From the NCBI RefSeq assembly GCF_017948265.1, contig NZ_CP072852.1:2356001-2420000 (forward strand): a stretch of 64,000 nucleotides of DNA. Direction: 5' to 3'. The DNA comes from Rhodoferax sp. PAMC 29310. GTDB taxonomy: Bacteria > Pseudomonadota > Gammaproteobacteria > Burkholderiales > Burkholderiaceae_C. Of this stretch, positions 35,781 to 45,878 are shown one piece after another. The translations under genes were made by a program, and so were the position numbers. The notes under the pieces are model-generated. The model saw only the letters and a list, made by a program, of their open reading frames with translations, made no database searches and was not told the DNA's origin. The number at the start of each line of letters is the position of its first letter. The first letter of the stretch is position 1.

Positions 35781-36713
35781 ATGGAATCCCCCATAGCTCC
35801 CTCACCCAATGACGAATCGCCAGAAAGCGCGCAACCAGCTTGCGTGTTGGTCTTCAATGCCAGCGACCCCAGTGGCGCAGGGGGTCTTTCAGCGGACATC
35901 ACCGCCATGGCCTCCGTCGGAGCACATGCTGTCCCGGTTGTAACAGGTGCTTACACCCGCGACACGGCTGACATCTTCGGTCATTTTGCGTTTGACGACG
36001 AGGCGGTCGCCGAACAAGCCAGGGCAGTACTGGAGGATGTGTCTGTTCAGTTGATTAAAGTCGGTTTTGTTGGCACACCCGAGAACCTGGGGGTGATTGC
36101 TGGTATTTCTGCCGATTACGCCGATGTTCCAGTGATCGCCTACATGCCCAATCTGGCTTGGTGGGACGAGGTACAAATTGACATCTACCTGGACGCGTTC
36201 AAAGAATTGATATTGCCGCAAACCTCGGTGTTGGTCGGCAACCACAGCACTCTCTGGCGCTGGTTGTTGCCAGACTGGAGCATGGAGCGTCCGCCCGGCG
36301 CGCGTGACATTGCCAGAGCAGCAGAAGAGTTGGGCGTGCCCTACACCTTCGTTACCGGCATTCCACTGCCAGACCAATTCATCGACAACGTTTTGACCTC
36401 GGCCCAAGCCGTCATGGCCAGCGAAAAGTTTGAGCGATTCGAGGCTGTTTTTTCCGGGGCCGGAGACACGCTGTCCGCAGCTTTTTCTGCGCTGATTGCC
36501 AGTGGATGCGACATGACCGAAGCCTTCAGTGAAGCCTTGAGTTATCTGGACCACAGTCTGGAAGCCGGGTTTCGCCCTGGCATGGGCCATATCGTGCCGG
36601 ATCGACTTTTCTGGGCGCAACCCGAAGACGACGAAGATACAGAACGCGTCGAAGGTGATCCTGCCACCTCTATTTCATTTTTGGACCACACCCCCAATGA
36701 CACCAAGCACTGA
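35781..36713 (+). CDS. ThiD-like hydroxymethylpyrimidine kinase (divergent)
   Basis: About 310 residues of ribokinase fold. [12 protein letters not shown] near residue 30 and the anion-hole [10 protein letters not shown] near residue 238 are the ThiD signatures. Several ThiD positions differ: the usual T-A-L-T-A-Q-N-T segment reads V-T-G-A-Y-T-R-D-T, and the D-P-V-M-V-S-x-S-G block is absent (A-Y-M-P-N-L-A-W-W instead). It may phosphorylate HMP in thiamine synthesis or have drifted. ATG 35781 is favoured over upstream in-frame ATGs that overlap the rubredoxin promoter region. The 3' end overlaps hemL by 17 nt. Confidence 0.8.
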   Translation: MESPIAPSPNDESPESAQPACVLVFNASDPSGAGGLSADITAMASVGAHAVPVVTGAYTRDTADIFGHFAFDDEAVAEQARAVLEDVSVQLIKVGFVGTPENLGVIAGISADYADVPVIAYMPNLAWWDEVQIDIYLDAFKELILPQTSVLVGNHSTLWRWLLPDWSMERPPGARDIARAAEELGVPYTFVTGIPLPDQFIDNVLTSAQAVMASEKFERFEAVFSGAGDTLSAAFSALIASGCDMTEAFSEALSYLDHSLEAGFRPGMGHIVPDRLFWAQPEDDEDTERVEGDPATSISFLDHTPNDTKH

Positions 36714-38007
36714 TCTCAACCTCGCCTTGTTCGAACGCGCCAAGCGCGTGATCCCAGGCGGCGTCAACTCCCCCGTTCGCGCCTTCAAGGCCGTGGGCGG
36801 CACACCCCGCTTCATCAAGCGCGCTCAAGGCGCCTACTTCTGGGATGCGAACGACCAGCGCTACATCGACTACATCGGCTCGTGGGGCCCAATGATTTTG
36901 GGCCATGGCCATCCAGCAGTGGTGGAAGCGGTTCAATCCGCCGTGCTCGAAGGCTTCTCCTTTGGAGCGCCCACGGAGCGGGAAGTTGAGTTGGCCGAGG
37001 AAATTTTGAAAATCATTCCCTCCATGGACATGGTGCGCTTGGTCAGCTCAGGCACCGAAGCCGCCATGAGCGCCATTCGCCTGGCCCGTGGCGCCACCGG
37101 GCGCAGCAAGTTGATCAAGTTCGAAGGCTGCTACCACGGCCATGCCGACGCCTTGCTGGTGAAAGCCGGCTCGGGTCTGGCGACCTTTGGCAACGCCACC
37201 AGCGCCGGCGTGCCGGCCGAGGTGGTTCAGCACACCATCGTGCTGGAATACAACAACATTGAGCAGCTGGAAGAGGCCTTTGTGCTGCATGGCCGCGAAT
37301 TGGCCTGTTTGATGATTGAGCCGATTGCCGGCAACATGAACTTTGTGCGCGCCTCGGTGCCCTTCATGAAGCGTTGCCGCGAGTTGTGCACCGACTATGG
37401 CGCCTTGCTGGTGTTTGACGAGGTCATGGTCGGCTTCCGAGTGGCCCTGGGCGGCGCCCAAAGCGTCTACGCCAAGCTCATCCCCGGCTTTGAGCCCGAC
37501 ATGACGGTCATGGGCAAGGTGATTGGCGGCGGTATGCCGTTGGCAGCGTTTGGTGCCAAGCGGGACGTGATGGAGCAGATGGCCCCTCTGGGCAAGGTCT
37601 ACCAGGCCGGCACATTGAGTGGCAACCCGGTGGCCACCGCGTGTGGTTTGGCCACCTTGCGTGAGATCCAGAAGCCCGGTTTTTACGAGTGTCTGGCCGC
37701 GAAAACACAGACCCTGACCCGCGGCCTGCAAGCCGCCGCAGACGCACAAGGTGTTCCCTTTTGCACCGACAGCGAAGGCGGCATGTTCGGCTTCTTCCTG
37801 TTTAACACCTTGCCGCAGAACTACGCCACGGTCATGACCACCGACAACGCCCGGTTCAACACCCTGTTTCATGGCCTGCTGGACCGCGGCGTCTACATCG
37901 CGCCCGCCTTGTACGAAGCGGGCTTTGTGAGCGGCGCACACACCGACGAGGACATCGTTGCCAGCATTTCAGCTGCCGGCGAGGTCTTCAAACTGCTCTC
38001 AAAATAA
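36697..38007 (+). CDS. hemL: Glutamate-1-semialdehyde 2,1-aminomutase
   Basis: A 436-residue class III aminotransferase-fold enzyme that converts glutamate-1-semialdehyde to 5-aminolevulinate for heme synthesis (C5 pathway). It begins [27 protein letters not shown], the family N-terminus. The PLP lysine lies in [11 protein letters not shown], with [10 protein letters not shown] before it. ATG 36697 lies inside the end of the ThiD-like gene, so coupled translation is likely. Confidence 0.95.
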   Translation: MTPSTDLNLALFERAKRVIPGGVNSPVRAFKAVGGTPRFIKRAQGAYFWDANDQRYIDYIGSWGPMILGHGHPAVVEAVQSAVLEGFSFGAPTEREVELAEEILKIIPSMDMVRLVSSGTEAAMSAIRLARGATGRSKLIKFEGCYHGHADALLVKAGSGLATFGNATSAGVPAEVVQHTIVLEYNNIEQLEEAFVLHGRELACLMIEPIAGNMNFVRASVPFMKRCRELCTDYGALLVFDEVMVGFRVALGGAQSVYAKLIPGFEPDMTVMGKVIGGGMPLAAFGAKRDVMEQMAPLGKVYQAGTLSGNPVATACGLATLREIQKPGFYECLAAKTQTLTRGLQAAADAQGVPFCTDSEGGMFGFFLFNTLPQNYATVMTTDNARFNTLFHGLLDRGVYIAPALYEAGFVSGAHTDEDIVASISAAGEVFKLLSK

Positions 38008-38052
38008 GAGCTATCTACGCTGACCTATAAAGGGCTAGAGCCCTATTTTCTG
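38008..38052 (+). repeat. Dispersed element, tail-containing copy after hemL
   Basis: Directly after the hemL stop: GAGCTATCTACGCTGACC, 6 bases, then GGGCTAGAGCCC and ATTTT. It matches the second arm and tail of the copies at 1265-1321 and 54175-54226; the first arm of the palindrome is missing. GGGCTAGAGCCC is itself a perfect inverted repeat with a TA centre. Confidence 0.55.
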
Positions 38053-38053
38053 T

Positions 38054-38080
38054 AAAAAAATCGGCCTGGGCCGCTTTTTT
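38054..38080. terminator. Bidirectional terminator between hemL and purH
   Basis: A-run, stem CGGC, loop CTGG, stem GCCG, then C and six T. The short GC stem is extended by A-T pairing of the flanks. It lies between the convergent hemL and purH genes. Confidence 0.65.
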
Positions 38081-38099
38081 CATGGGTGCATGCTTTCGC

Positions 38100-39698
38100 T
38101 CAATGGCGGAAATGGCGCACGCCGCTGAACACCATGGCCACGCCGCGCTCGTCGGCGGCGTCAATCACCTCTTGGTCACGCATCGAGCCGCCGGGCTGGA
38201 TGACGCAGGTTGCACCGGCGTCCACCACCACATCCAGGCCATCGCGGAACGGGAAGAAGGCGTCGCTGGCCACCACCGTGCCGGCGAGTGACAGGTTGGC
38301 GTGCTGGGCCTTGATGCTGGCTATGCGGGCCGAGTCCAGACGACTCATCTGACCAGCACCGACCCCCATCGTCATGCCATTGGCACAAAACACGATGGCG
38401 TTGCTCTTGACGTACTTGGCCACACTCCAGGCGAACAGCAGGTCTTGCAGCTGCTCGGGCGTGGGCTGCTTCTTGGTCACGACCTTCAGGTCAGCCAGAG
38501 TCAGTTCGTGGTTGTCGGAGGTCTGCATCAGCATGCCGGACCCGATGCGTTTGACATCCATCGCATTGCGCCCCTGCGCCCAGGCGCTGTCGCCACCAAC
38601 TGGCAGACTGATCTTGAGGATGCGCACATTGACTTTGGATTTGAAGACCTCCAACGCCTCAGGCGTGAAGTCAGGGGCCATCAACACCTCGACAAACTGC
38701 TTGGAGACTTGCTGCGCCGCCTGCTCATCCAGCGGGCGATTGAAAGCGATGATGCCGCCAAACGCCGAGGTGGGGTCGGTCTGGAAAGCCTTGCTGTAGG
38801 CATTCAACGGGTCGGTGCCCACGGCCACGCCGCAGGGGTTGGCGTGCTTGACGATCACGCAAGCGGTTTCGCTGAAGCTTTTGACACATTCCCAAGCCGC
38901 ATCGGCATCGGCCAGGTTGTTGTAGCTCAGCTCTTTGCCTTGCAACTGCACGGCCGTGACCAACGAACCGGGCGCAGGAAACAGGTCGCGGTACAGAGCG
39001 GCTTGTTGGTGTGAGTTTTCGCCGTAGCGAAGGTCTTGCAACTTGACGAAGCGGCCATTGGCCTGACCTGGGAACAGGTCCAACTGGGGCGCGGCGTCGC
39101 CAGCGGGCACGTCATCCCCAATTTGCACGGCCGACAAATAGTCGCTGATGGCGCCGTCGTACTGGCTGATGCGGTTGAAAGCGGCCACACTCAAGGCAAA
39201 CTTGGTCTTGTCGCTGACTTTGCCTGCGGCCTTGAGTTCGGCAATCACCGTGGCGTACTGCGACGCATCGGTCAGCACGGCCACGTCTTTCCAGTTCTTG
39301 GCGGCACTGCGCACCATGGCGGGGCCGCCAATGTCGATGTTCTCGATCGCGTCCTCCAGCGTGCAGCCGGGCTTGGCGACAGTGGACTCAAACGGGTAGA
39401 GGTTCACCACCAGCACGTCGATGGTGTCAATGTTGTGCTCAGCCAGCGCAGCCATGTGGGCTGGAAAATCCCGGCGCGCCAGCAGGCCGCCATGCACGCG
39501 GGGGTGCAGCGTCTTCACACGGCCGTCCAGCATCTCCGGAAAACCCGTCATCTCGGCCACTTCGGTCACGGGCAAGCCGTTGTCGGCCAGCAATTTGGCG
39601 GTGCCGCCGGTGGACAGGAGCTTGATGCCCTGGGCGTGCAAGGCCTGCGCCAGTTCAAGGATGCCGGTTTTATCGGAAACGGAGAGGAGTGCGTTCAT
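38100..39698 (-). CDS. purH: Bifunctional AICAR formyltransferase / IMP cyclohydrolase
   Basis: A 532-residue enzyme for the last two steps of IMP synthesis. The N-terminal IMP cyclohydrolase domain shows S-V-S-D-K-T-G, L-S-T-G-G-T-A and [16 protein letters not shown]. The C-terminal transformylase has R-Y-G-E-N-S-H-Q and the catalytic Lys-His in I-V-K-H-A-N-P-C-G, then A-F-G-G-I-I-A-F-N. Length and ends are standard. It follows fis by 72 nt on the same strand, as in other Burkholderiales. Confidence 0.96.
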   Translation of the reverse strand: MNALLSVSDKTGILELAQALHAQGIKLLSTGGTAKLLADNGLPVTEVAEMTGFPEMLDGRVKTLHPRVHGGLLARRDFPAHMAALAEHNIDTIDVLVVNLYPFESTVAKPGCTLEDAIENIDIGGPAMVRSAAKNWKDVAVLTDASQYATVIAELKAAGKVSDKTKFALSVAAFNRISQYDGAISDYLSAVQIGDDVPAGDAAPQLDLFPGQANGRFVKLQDLRYGENSHQQAALYRDLFPAPGSLVTAVQLQGKELSYNNLADADAAWECVKSFSETACVIVKHANPCGVAVGTDPLNAYSKAFQTDPTSAFGGIIAFNRPLDEQAAQQVSKQFVEVLMAPDFTPEALEVFKSKVNVRILKISLPVGGDSAWAQGRNAMDVKRIGSGMLMQTSDNHELTLADLKVVTKKQPTPEQLQDLLFAWSVAKYVKSNAIVFCANGMTMGVGAGQMSRLDSARIASIKAQHANLSLAGTVVASDAFFPFRDGLDVVVDAGATCVIQPGGSMRDQEVIDAADERGVAMVFSGVRHFRH

Positions 39699-39770
39699 GG
39701 GTAGTCAAAGTTGAAGTCAAAAAATCGGGTGCCTACCGCTGCGCGGTGTGACGCAAGGGTCAAGGCGAAA

Positions 39771-40007
39771 TCAGGTGATGAGCTTGTGCTCCAGCAGCTT
39801 CTTGCGCAGGGTGTTGCGGTTCAGCCCCAGCCACTGCGCGGCCTTGGATTGGTTGTTGTCCGCGTGGCGCATGACGATTTCCAGCAACGGCTTCTCCACC
39901 ACGTTCACGACCATGTTGTACATGCCGTCCGGCTCGCTCTCGCCCAGGTCCCTCAGGTAGCCTTCCAAGCTGTGGCGCACTGTCTCCTCAATGTGCATAT
40001 TGCTCAT
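39771..40007 (-). CDS. fis: Fis-family DNA-binding protein
   Basis: A 78-residue nucleoid-associated regulator. The C-terminal helix-turn-helix reads N-N-Q-S-K-A-A-Q-W-L-G-L-N-R-N-T-L-R-K-K-L, nearly identical to Fis across proteobacteria; the N-terminal beta-hairpin arm is short, as in other betaproteobacteria. It bends DNA at rRNA and tRNA promoters and recombination sites. ATG overlaps the dusB stop by four bases (ATGA), the classic dusB-fis operon. Confidence 0.95.
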   Translation of the reverse strand: MSNMHIEETVRHSLEGYLRDLGESEPDGMYNMVVNVVEKPLLEIVMRHADNNQSKAAQWLGLNRNTLRKKLLEHKLIT

Positions 40008-41053
40008 ACTTTCTCCATTTGTTTTTCTTGCCTGTCTCTCAAATTCACGTCCAAAACGGCTGGCATTCGGTCCATCCGCGTGTTCAAGTCGTCAAAAAAA
40101 TCGGCCACGGCCCGGGATTGCAGCTCGCAATCCTCAATCAGATTCATGCCCGCCCGAAAGGCATCACCTCCCGGCAGCGCTTTCACATACCAGCCGATGT
40201 GCTTTCGTGCAGTGCGTACCCCTGCGTACTCGCCATACAGCGAGTAGTGGTCCAGCAGGTGCTCCAACAGCAGGTGTTTGACCTCCGCCACCAAGGGCGG
40301 TGCGAGATGCGTGCCGGTGGCCATGAAATGGGTGATCTCCCTAAATATCCAGGGTCGCCCTTGGGCTGCGCGGCCAATCATCACCGCATCCGCACCCGTC
40401 GCAGCCAACACCTCGCGGGCCTTCTCTGGCGAATCGATGTCGCCATTGGCCACCACTGGCACACGCACCGCGGCCTTGACGGCGGCGATGGTGTCGTACT
40501 CGGCCTGGCCCTTGTAACCCTGCTCGCGGGTGCGGCCATGCACGGTGATCATTTGCACGCCGGCTTGCTCAGCCGCCAGTGCAATCGCCAAAGCATTTTT
40601 TTCGGTCTGGCACCAACCCGTGCGCATCTTCAGCGTCACCGGCACGTTGCGCGGCGCACAGGCCGCCACGACGGCTTCAATGATGGACAAAGCCAGCGCC
40701 TCGTCCTGCATCAGCGCAGAGCCTGCCCACTTGTTGCAGACTTTCTTGGCCGGGCAGCCCATGTTGATGTCGATGATTTGGGCGCCGCCGTCGATGTTGT
40801 AGGCGGCAGCGTCGGCCATCATTTGCGGCTCAGTACCGGCAATCTGCACGGCAATCGGGCCGGGCTCACCCTCATGGTTGGCACGGCGCGAGGTTTTCAG
40901 GGTGTCCCATAAATCCGGGCGACTGGTCACCATCTCGCTCACCGCGTAGCCCGCGCCCAGTCGCTTGCACAACTGGCGAAACGGCCGATCTGTCACCCCT
41001 GCCATGGGGGCAGCAAAATACGGGTTGGCAAGCGAATAAGGACCGATGTTCAT
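40004..41053 (-). CDS. dusB: tRNA-dihydrouridine synthase B
   Basis: A 349-residue FMN enzyme reducing uridine in the D-loop of tRNA. Marks are A-A-P-M-A-G-V-T-D-R-P-F-R near the start, D-I-N-M-G-C-P-A-K-K-V with the catalytic Cys, V-H-G-R-T-R-E-Q and the FMN phosphate motif V-V-A-N-G-D-I and V-M-I-G-R-A-A-Q-G-R-P-W-I-F. ATG 41053 starts M-N-I-G-P-Y-S-L, the family N-terminus; the 13-codon extension is not conserved in type. First gene of dusB-fis-purH. Confidence 0.95.
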   Translation of the reverse strand: MNIGPYSLANPYFAAPMAGVTDRPFRQLCKRLGAGYAVSEMVTSRPDLWDTLKTSRRANHEGEPGPIAVQIAGTEPQMMADAAAYNIDGGAQIIDINMGCPAKKVCNKWAGSALMQDEALALSIIEAVVAACAPRNVPVTLKMRTGWCQTEKNALAIALAAEQAGVQMITVHGRTREQGYKGQAEYDTIAAVKAAVRVPVVANGDIDSPEKAREVLAATGADAVMIGRAAQGRPWIFREITHFMATGTHLAPPLVAEVKHLLLEHLLDHYSLYGEYAGVRTARKHIGWYVKALPGGDAFRAGMNLIEDCELQSRAVADFFDDLNTRMDRMPAVLDVNLRDRQEKQMEKV

Positions 41054-41191
41054 TGAACCAATGGCAAAAGGAGCGGCCACTGCAGCGCCCAAAAGGGGCG
41101 GTGGCAGGGGTGGAAAAGTCGGGGAGGGACCGATTCTAACTGCTTAATATTTCAGCAGTTGAAACTTATTTCAATCGATACACTGGGACCA

Positions 41192-41662
41192 ATGCAAGAT
41201 TGGCTTAACTCACTGCTCACCCTCCTCGCCCTGCCAGAATACGGCCTGAGCTCGGTTTTTGTGGTGTCGTTTATCTCGGCCACCCTGCTGCCCCTGGGCT
41301 CCGAGCCGGCCGTGTTTGGCCTGGTCAAACTGAACCCGCACCTGTTTTGGCCGGCCATTGGCGTCGCCACCGTCGGCAACACACTGGGCGGCATGGTGAC
41401 CTGGGCGATGGGTTTGGCGTCCCACAAAGTGGTGGACCGCTACAGCTACTCCAGCCACCATGTGCGTGCGCTGGACTGGTTAAAGCGCATTGGGCCCAAA
41501 GCCTGTTTGTTAGCCTGGTTGCCCTTGGTGGGCGACCCCTTGTGCGCGGTGGCGGGCTGGCTCAAGCTGCCCTTCTGGCCCTGCGTCGCCTACATGGCCA
41601 TCGGAAAACTGGCGCGCTACACCTTGATGACGGCAGCGTTGGTCGGGGTGTTTGGCGCCTAG
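41192..41662 (+). CDS. YqaA-family (DedA/SNARE-associated-like) small membrane protein
   Basis: About 156 residues with four hydrophobic segments. The pattern F-I-S-A-T-L-L-P-L-G-S-E near residue 30, G-N-T-L-G-G-M-V-T-W-A-M-G, and A-W-L-P-L-V-G-D-P-L-C-A-V-A-G-W-L identifies the YqaA branch of the DedA/VTT superfamily, whose larger relatives scramble or flip lipids. ATG 41192 has GGGA upstream and precedes the first helix. It is divergent from dusB. Confidence 0.88.
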   Translation: MQDWLNSLLTLLALPEYGLSSVFVVSFISATLLPLGSEPAVFGLVKLNPHLFWPAIGVATVGNTLGGMVTWAMGLASHKVVDRYSYSSHHVRALDWLKRIGPKACLLAWLPLVGDPLCAVAGWLKLPFWPCVAYMAIGKLARYTLMTAALVGVFGA

Positions 41663-41703
41663 GGAGTGGGTCTGACCGGCCATTGCGCACCGGTCATCAA
41701 GTC

Positions 41704-41730
41704 ACTATCTTTTCAATAGCTACTCACGCA
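41704..41730 (+). repeat. Dispersed palindromic element overlapping the leuA 3' end
   Basis: ACTAT, CTTTTCA, ATAGC (41704-41720) then TACTCACGCA, as in the other copies. The tail runs into the last codons and stop of leuA on the opposite strand. Confidence 0.6.
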
Positions 41731-43442
41731 TACTCCACTCGGACTTCACCCTGTTTTGGCATCAAAACGGGGGAGGCATCCAGTCCCAAACGATTCACAC
41801 CACTCACCAGCGCTTTGATCGACGCGGTGACGATGTTGCCGTCAATATGCACGCCAAAGCATTCATTGCCGCCCGCAGCCGGCGCGAGTTCCAGAAACGC
41901 GCAAGCCTGGGCGTCTCCGGCTTGGTGGCTGGCGCTGGTGGAGCGCTCTTCAAAACTGCGCACCTGTAATGACAGACCAACCTGCTCCAGGGCATGCACC
42001 GCGGCGTCGATGGGGCCGTTGCCCTCGCCCATCAAACGTTGCTCAACGCCGTTGATCTCAACCTGCAACTCAATCGCCTGCTGGTTGCCGTGCTCCAACA
42101 GGTGGTGACTGATGTAACGCACGGGCGTCGCCACTTCCAGGTAGGTGCGTGAAAACAGTTGCCAGACATCTGTCGCCGTCAACTCGCCGCCATGGGTGTC
42201 GGTATGTTGTTGCACCACGCCCGAGAACTCCACCTGCAGACGCCGGGGCATGACGATGCCGTAAGACGACTCCAGCAAGTAGGCAATGCCGCCCTTGCCA
42301 GACTGGCTGTTGATACGGATGACCGAGTCGTAGCTGCGACCCACGTCGGCCGGGTCGATCGGCATGTAAGGCACGTTCCACAAGGCATCGGGCTTTTGCG
42401 CGGCAAAACCTTTTTTGATGGCGTCCTGGTGCGAGCCGGAAAAAGCGGTGAACACCAAGTCCCCCACGTAAGGGTGGCGCGGGTGAATCGGCAGCTGCGT
42501 GCAGTATTCGGCTGTGCGCGCCACTGCATTGATGTCTGAAAAGTCCAGCCCGGGCGACACACCCTGGGTATAGAGGTTGAGCGCCAAGGTCACCAAATCG
42601 ACGTTGCCAGTGCGCTCGCCGTTACCAAACAGACAACCTTCGACCCGGTCGGCCCCCGCCATCACGCCCAACTCGGCGGCGGCCACGCCCGTGCCCCGGT
42701 CGTTGTGGGGGTGCAAGCTGAGCACCACGCTGTCGCGACGGGCCAAGTGGCGGTGCATCCACTCAATTTGGTCGGCGTACACATTGGGCATGGCGACCTC
42801 GACCGTGGCGGGCAGGTTCAAAATAACTTTGCGGGTGGGCGTCGCGCCCCAGGCGGCGGTCACCGCATCGCACACCTCCAGCGCAAAGTCGAGCTCTGTG
42901 GCGGTGAACGCCTCGGGGCTGTATTGCAGCATCCAGTCTGTGGCGGGTTGCTCGCTGGCCAGTTGCTTGACCAGGTTCACAGCGGTTACGGCCATCTGGA
43001 CCACCTCAGGCTTACTCATGCCAAAAACGATGTCTCGGAATGGCTTGGAGGTGGCGTTGTACACATGAACAATGGCGCGACGCGCGCCGTTCAACGACTC
43101 CATGGTGCGGCGAATCAGGGGCTCGCGCGCAGGGGTGAGCACCTCAATCGTCACATCGTCCGGAATGTGGCCGCCTTCGATCAACTCGCGAACAAAGTCG
43201 AAATCGGTTTGCGACGCAGACGGAAAGCCAACCTCAATTTCCTTGAAACCAATGGCGCACAAGGTTTTGAACATGCGCATCTTGCGCTCGGCATCCATGG
43301 GCTCAAACAGCGACTGGTTGCCATCCCGCAAGTCGGTGCTCATCCAAATCGGTGGCTGGGTGATGGTGCGGCTAGGCCATTGCCGATCCGGCAGGTTGAT
43401 AGGGGCAAAGGCCTGGTATTTGGTGGCGGGGTGGGTCAACAT
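41724..43442 (-). CDS. leuA: 2-isopropylmalate synthase
   Basis: A 572-residue enzyme that condenses acetyl-CoA with 2-oxoisovalerate, the first step of leucine synthesis. The catalytic and metal-binding segments S-T-D-L-R-D-G-N-Q and [11 protein letters not shown], with [10 protein letters not shown], lie in the N-terminal barrel. The C-terminal ~130 residues form the leucine-binding regulatory domain. The length and the [15 protein letters not shown] form match the longer LeuA type found in many Burkholderiales. Its last residues abut a copy of the dispersed palindrome. Confidence 0.95.
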   Translation of the reverse strand: MLTHPATKYQAFAPINLPDRQWPSRTITQPPIWMSTDLRDGNQSLFEPMDAERKMRMFKTLCAIGFKEIEVGFPSASQTDFDFVRELIEGGHIPDDVTIEVLTPAREPLIRRTMESLNGARRAIVHVYNATSKPFRDIVFGMSKPEVVQMAVTAVNLVKQLASEQPATDWMLQYSPEAFTATELDFALEVCDAVTAAWGATPTRKVILNLPATVEVAMPNVYADQIEWMHRHLARRDSVVLSLHPHNDRGTGVAAAELGVMAGADRVEGCLFGNGERTGNVDLVTLALNLYTQGVSPGLDFSDINAVARTAEYCTQLPIHPRHPYVGDLVFTAFSGSHQDAIKKGFAAQKPDALWNVPYMPIDPADVGRSYDSVIRINSQSGKGGIAYLLESSYGIVMPRRLQVEFSGVVQQHTDTHGGELTATDVWQLFSRTYLEVATPVRYISHHLLEHGNQQAIELQVEINGVEQRLMGEGNGPIDAAVHALEQVGLSLQVRSFEERSTSASHQAGDAQACAFLELAPAAGGNECFGVHIDGNIVTASIKALVSGVNRLGLDASPVLMPKQGEVRVEYA

Positions 43443-43664
43443 GGCGAAGTCTCCTGATCAATGGCGCACGACATGCGCTTGAATCCATCGTAATCAAGAA
43501 GGCGTGGCAGGTGCTGCCGCATTTACCTCAAATTCGCAAAACATCGGCAGGAAAAATCATTTTTATAAAATATGTAGCCATATTCAGCCAATCATAATAT
43601 CTTAGACGCAATAGACCATCAAACCCAGGACTAAAAAGGCGGTCAAACGGGTCGACACCAGAAA
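43443..43664. other. Non-coding region upstream of leuA
   Basis: The 307 bp between leuA and ychF (43443-43749) hold no credible gene. About 43540-43615 is markedly AT-rich (several TATAAA/TATTAT-like hexamers on the minus strand) and is the likely leuA promoter area. The ychF terminator takes up 43665-43690. I see no leader peptide or attenuator that I can support. Confidence 0.4.
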
Positions 43665-43690
43665 CAACAAAGCCCTCGTGCAAGAGGGCT
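43665..43690 (-). terminator. Rho-independent terminator after ychF
   Basis: Stem AGCCCTC, loop GTGCAA, stem GAGGGCT, followed on the minus strand by TTGTTGTTT, about 60 nt after the ychF stop. Confidence 0.75.
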
Positions 43691-43749
43691 TCATCGACGA
43701 AAGCGGCGGAGAGGTCAGGGGCGGCACCCCACCGCAACGACTCAGGTGA

Positions 43750-44841
43750 TCAGGAGCTGAACAGGAAGTTCATCACGTCGCCATCCTTGACCACGTATTC
43801 CTTGCCCTCGGCGCGCATCTTGCCCGCGTCTTTGGCACCCTGCTCGCCCTTGAAAGCGATGAAGTCTTCAAACGCAATGGTCTGGGCGCGGATGTAGCCT
43901 TTTTCAAAGTCGGTGTGGATCACGCCAGCAGCCTGCGGGCCGGTATCGCCCACATGGATAGTCCAGGCGCGCACTTCTTTCACACCCGCGGTGAAGTAGG
44001 TTTGCAGACCCAGCAACTTGTAGGCGGCAACGATCAGGCGGTTCAAGCCCGGCTCATCCTGGCCCAACTCGGCCAGGAACATGGCCTTGTCTTCGTCTTC
44101 CATGTCAGCCATTTCGGCCTCCATCTTGGCGCAAATGGCTACGACCGGCGCGTTTTGGCTGGCTGCATAGGCATTCAGGCGGTCCAGAAACGGGTTATTC
44201 TCAAAACCATCTTCTGACACGTTGGCCACAAACATCGCGGGCTTGGCGGTGATCAGGAAAAACTGGGTGAGCAAGGGCATCTCTTCTTTGCTGAACTCCA
44301 ACGTCCGCACGGGCTTGGCTTCATTCAACGCCGCCTGGCACTTCTCCAGAATGGCCACCAGCTTGATGGACTCCTTGTCACCCGAGCGAGCCAGCTTGGT
44401 GACACGGTGCAAGGCCTTTTCAACAGCCGTCAAGTCCGCCAGGCATAACTCGGTCTGGATCACTTCGATGTCCGAGATCGGGTCGACCTTGCCGGCCACG
44501 TGGATGACGTTGTCATCTTCAAAGCAGCGCACCACGTTGATGATGGCGTCGGTTTCCCGAATGTGGGCCAAAAACTTGTTGCCCAGGCCTTCACCCGTGC
44601 TGGCGCCCGCCACCAGACCAGCAATATCCACGAACTCCACAATCGCACGCTGAATTTTTTGCGGGTTCACGATGGCCGCCAAGGCGTCCAAGCGTGCATC
44701 CGGCACTTCCACGATGCCCACATTGGGTTCGATGGTGCAAAAGGGGTAGTTTTCGGCCGCGATGCCAGCCTTGGTCAAGGCGTTGAACAAAGTTGATTTA
44801 CCAACGTTGGGCAAGCCCACGATGCCACACTTCAAACTCAT
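43750..44841 (-). CDS. ychF: Redox-regulated ATPase YchF (Obg-like ATPase family)
   Basis: A 363-residue P-loop NTPase that prefers ATP. Walker A is G-L-P-N-V-G-K-S (about residues 9-16), with F-V-D-I-A-G-L-V as G3, a coiled-coil insert in the middle and the C-terminal TGS-like domain ending F-L-F-S-S. It associates with ribosomes and stress responses. ATG 44841 follows AAGGA with 7-nt spacing. Its first ~27 codons and the ~220 bp upstream recur as a decayed copy at 45795-46088. Confidence 0.95.
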   Translation of the reverse strand: MSLKCGIVGLPNVGKSTLFNALTKAGIAAENYPFCTIEPNVGIVEVPDARLDALAAIVNPQKIQRAIVEFVDIAGLVAGASTGEGLGNKFLAHIRETDAIINVVRCFEDDNVIHVAGKVDPISDIEVIQTELCLADLTAVEKALHRVTKLARSGDKESIKLVAILEKCQAALNEAKPVRTLEFSKEEMPLLTQFFLITAKPAMFVANVSEDGFENNPFLDRLNAYAASQNAPVVAICAKMEAEMADMEDEDKAMFLAELGQDEPGLNRLIVAAYKLLGLQTYFTAGVKEVRAWTIHVGDTGPQAAGVIHTDFEKGYIRAQTIAFEDFIAFKGEQGAKDAGKMRAEGKEYVVKDGDVMNFLFSS

Positions 44842-45065
44842 GAAAATATCCTTAGAAATCAACGCACTATCGAACCCAACCTGGGCATCGGGGAAGTGCA
44901 AGACGCGCGAACGGCGCGAGATCGTGAAGACCGGGGCAAACCGCACCAAACCCTGCTTTAGCGCAAAGCTTTGCCCTCGTTTTGTCCTGGGGGAATGGTG
45001 CCAATTGTAATGATTAGCGAGTCGCTACTGCGCCGCAGCACCGCAAGCGGCGGGCGCATCCTGCG
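44760..45065 (-). repeat. Direct repeat, copy A: ychF 5' end plus upstream region
   Basis: This segment (first ~27 codons of ychF and ~220 bp upstream) aligns with 45795-46088 over nearly its whole length at roughly 85% identity by eye, with small gaps. Exact shared blocks include CAAGGCGTTGAACAA, CCACACTTCAAACTCATGAAAA, TCGTGAAGACCGGGGCAAACCGC and CCAATTGTAATGATTAGCGAGTCGC (each cited in part). Positions 44842-45194 contain no other gene; the rest of the gap (45066-45194) is unrecognised sequence. Confidence 0.85.
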
Positions 45066-45194
45066 TGATCGGGTCTTAAGTGGCTTTGGCGTGCGACTGA
45101 ATGCGCGCAAAGGTACCTTTCTGATTGCGACGAGCGTGGCGGGGAAAGCCTTTGCCCACCGAAGAATCCTTCAACTTCCTCGACCCGTGGCGGA

Positions 45195-45551
45195 TTAGCT
45201 CAGGAACTTGTTCCAAGTCCCGATGTTGTGAACGTCTCGGTAGCCATTTTTCAAAAGAAGAAGTTTTGCCATTCCACTTCGTGTCCCGCTGGCACAGCAA
45301 AGGACAACCGGGGCGGACTTGGGTATCTCACCAAGCCTTCTTCCCAACTCCTGCAGGGGGATGTTGATTGTTCCAGGCGCGTTGGCGCTGGCGAACTCCC
45401 CCGCTGATCGCACGTCAACCAAGATGGCGCCGTTTTTCTTGAGTTCTGGCAGCATGGCAAGGACTCTTTTTGAGTTCCACCACTTGTACCCAAACCAAAG
45501 AACCAGGGCCATGAACGGCCAGTATTGTTGAAAAAAATCCGAAAAATCCAT
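45195..45551 (-). CDS. Membrane-anchored rhodanese-domain protein
   Basis: A 118-residue protein with an N-terminal membrane segment (about residues 8-25, rich in W, F and Y) and one rhodanese domain: A-I-L-V-D-V-R-S-A-G-E-F, N-I-P-L-Q-E-L, then the catalytic loop L-C-C-A-S-G-T-R-S with the persulfide Cys. The chain ends G-T-W-N-K-F-L-S. It may carry sulfane sulfur at the inner membrane. It lies between the two copies of the ychF 5' region, so it probably arrived or was moved with that rearrangement. Confidence 0.88.
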   Translation of the reverse strand: MDFSDFFQQYWPFMALVLWFGYKWWNSKRVLAMLPELKKNGAILVDVRSAGEFASANAPGTINIPLQELGRRLGEIPKSAPVVLCCASGTRSGMAKLLLLKNGYRDVHNIGTWNKFLS

Positions 45552-45773
45552 ATAGCTCCTTGGCTGACAAAATTGATGAGGTTTCGGTGGACAGCGCCAC
45601 CACCAGGTGGCTCAAATCAGCGGCATTTACAGCCACGAAATACCAAGGCCGCCCGATAACGGCCCCTGCCAACTGATGATTCTGTCAACGGCGATTTTGT
45701 CCTGATTTTGCGGCCTGAAATTCGCAAACCGTCAGAAGCCATTGAGGCCATTGGCCTTTTAAAATCGCCCAGC
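45552..45773. other. Non-coding stretch upstream of the rhodanese gene
   Basis: No credible gene. It must contain the rhodanese promoter (minus strand); no clear hexamers can be named. Together with repeat copy B and 46089-46182 it makes a gap of about 650 bp without an intact gene. Confidence 0.35.
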
Positions 45774-45878
45774 CTAAGGGACAGTTTTCGGGCGCGACGC
45801 CCCAACCTTGGTCAAGGCGTTGAACAAGGTCGATTTACCACCGTTGGGAAAGCCCACAACGCCACACTTCAAACTCAT
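45774..45878 (-). pseudogene. ychF 5' remnant (34 codons)
   Basis: From ATG 45878 the minus strand reads [26 protein letters not shown], then diverges and stops at a TAG (45776-45774). It matches ychF residues 1-26 apart from a few changes, including Val to Gly within the P-loop. A decayed copy, not a functional protein. Confidence 0.8.

Noticed and set aside
43528..43737. 69-codon minus-strand frame between leuA and ychF
   Set aside because: It spans the ychF terminator hairpin and AT-rich promoter DNA and resembles no protein.
45076..45300. 74-codon minus-strand frame overlapping the rhodanese 3' end
   Set aside because: It overlaps the real gene in another frame; its basic C-terminal half matched nothing I know.
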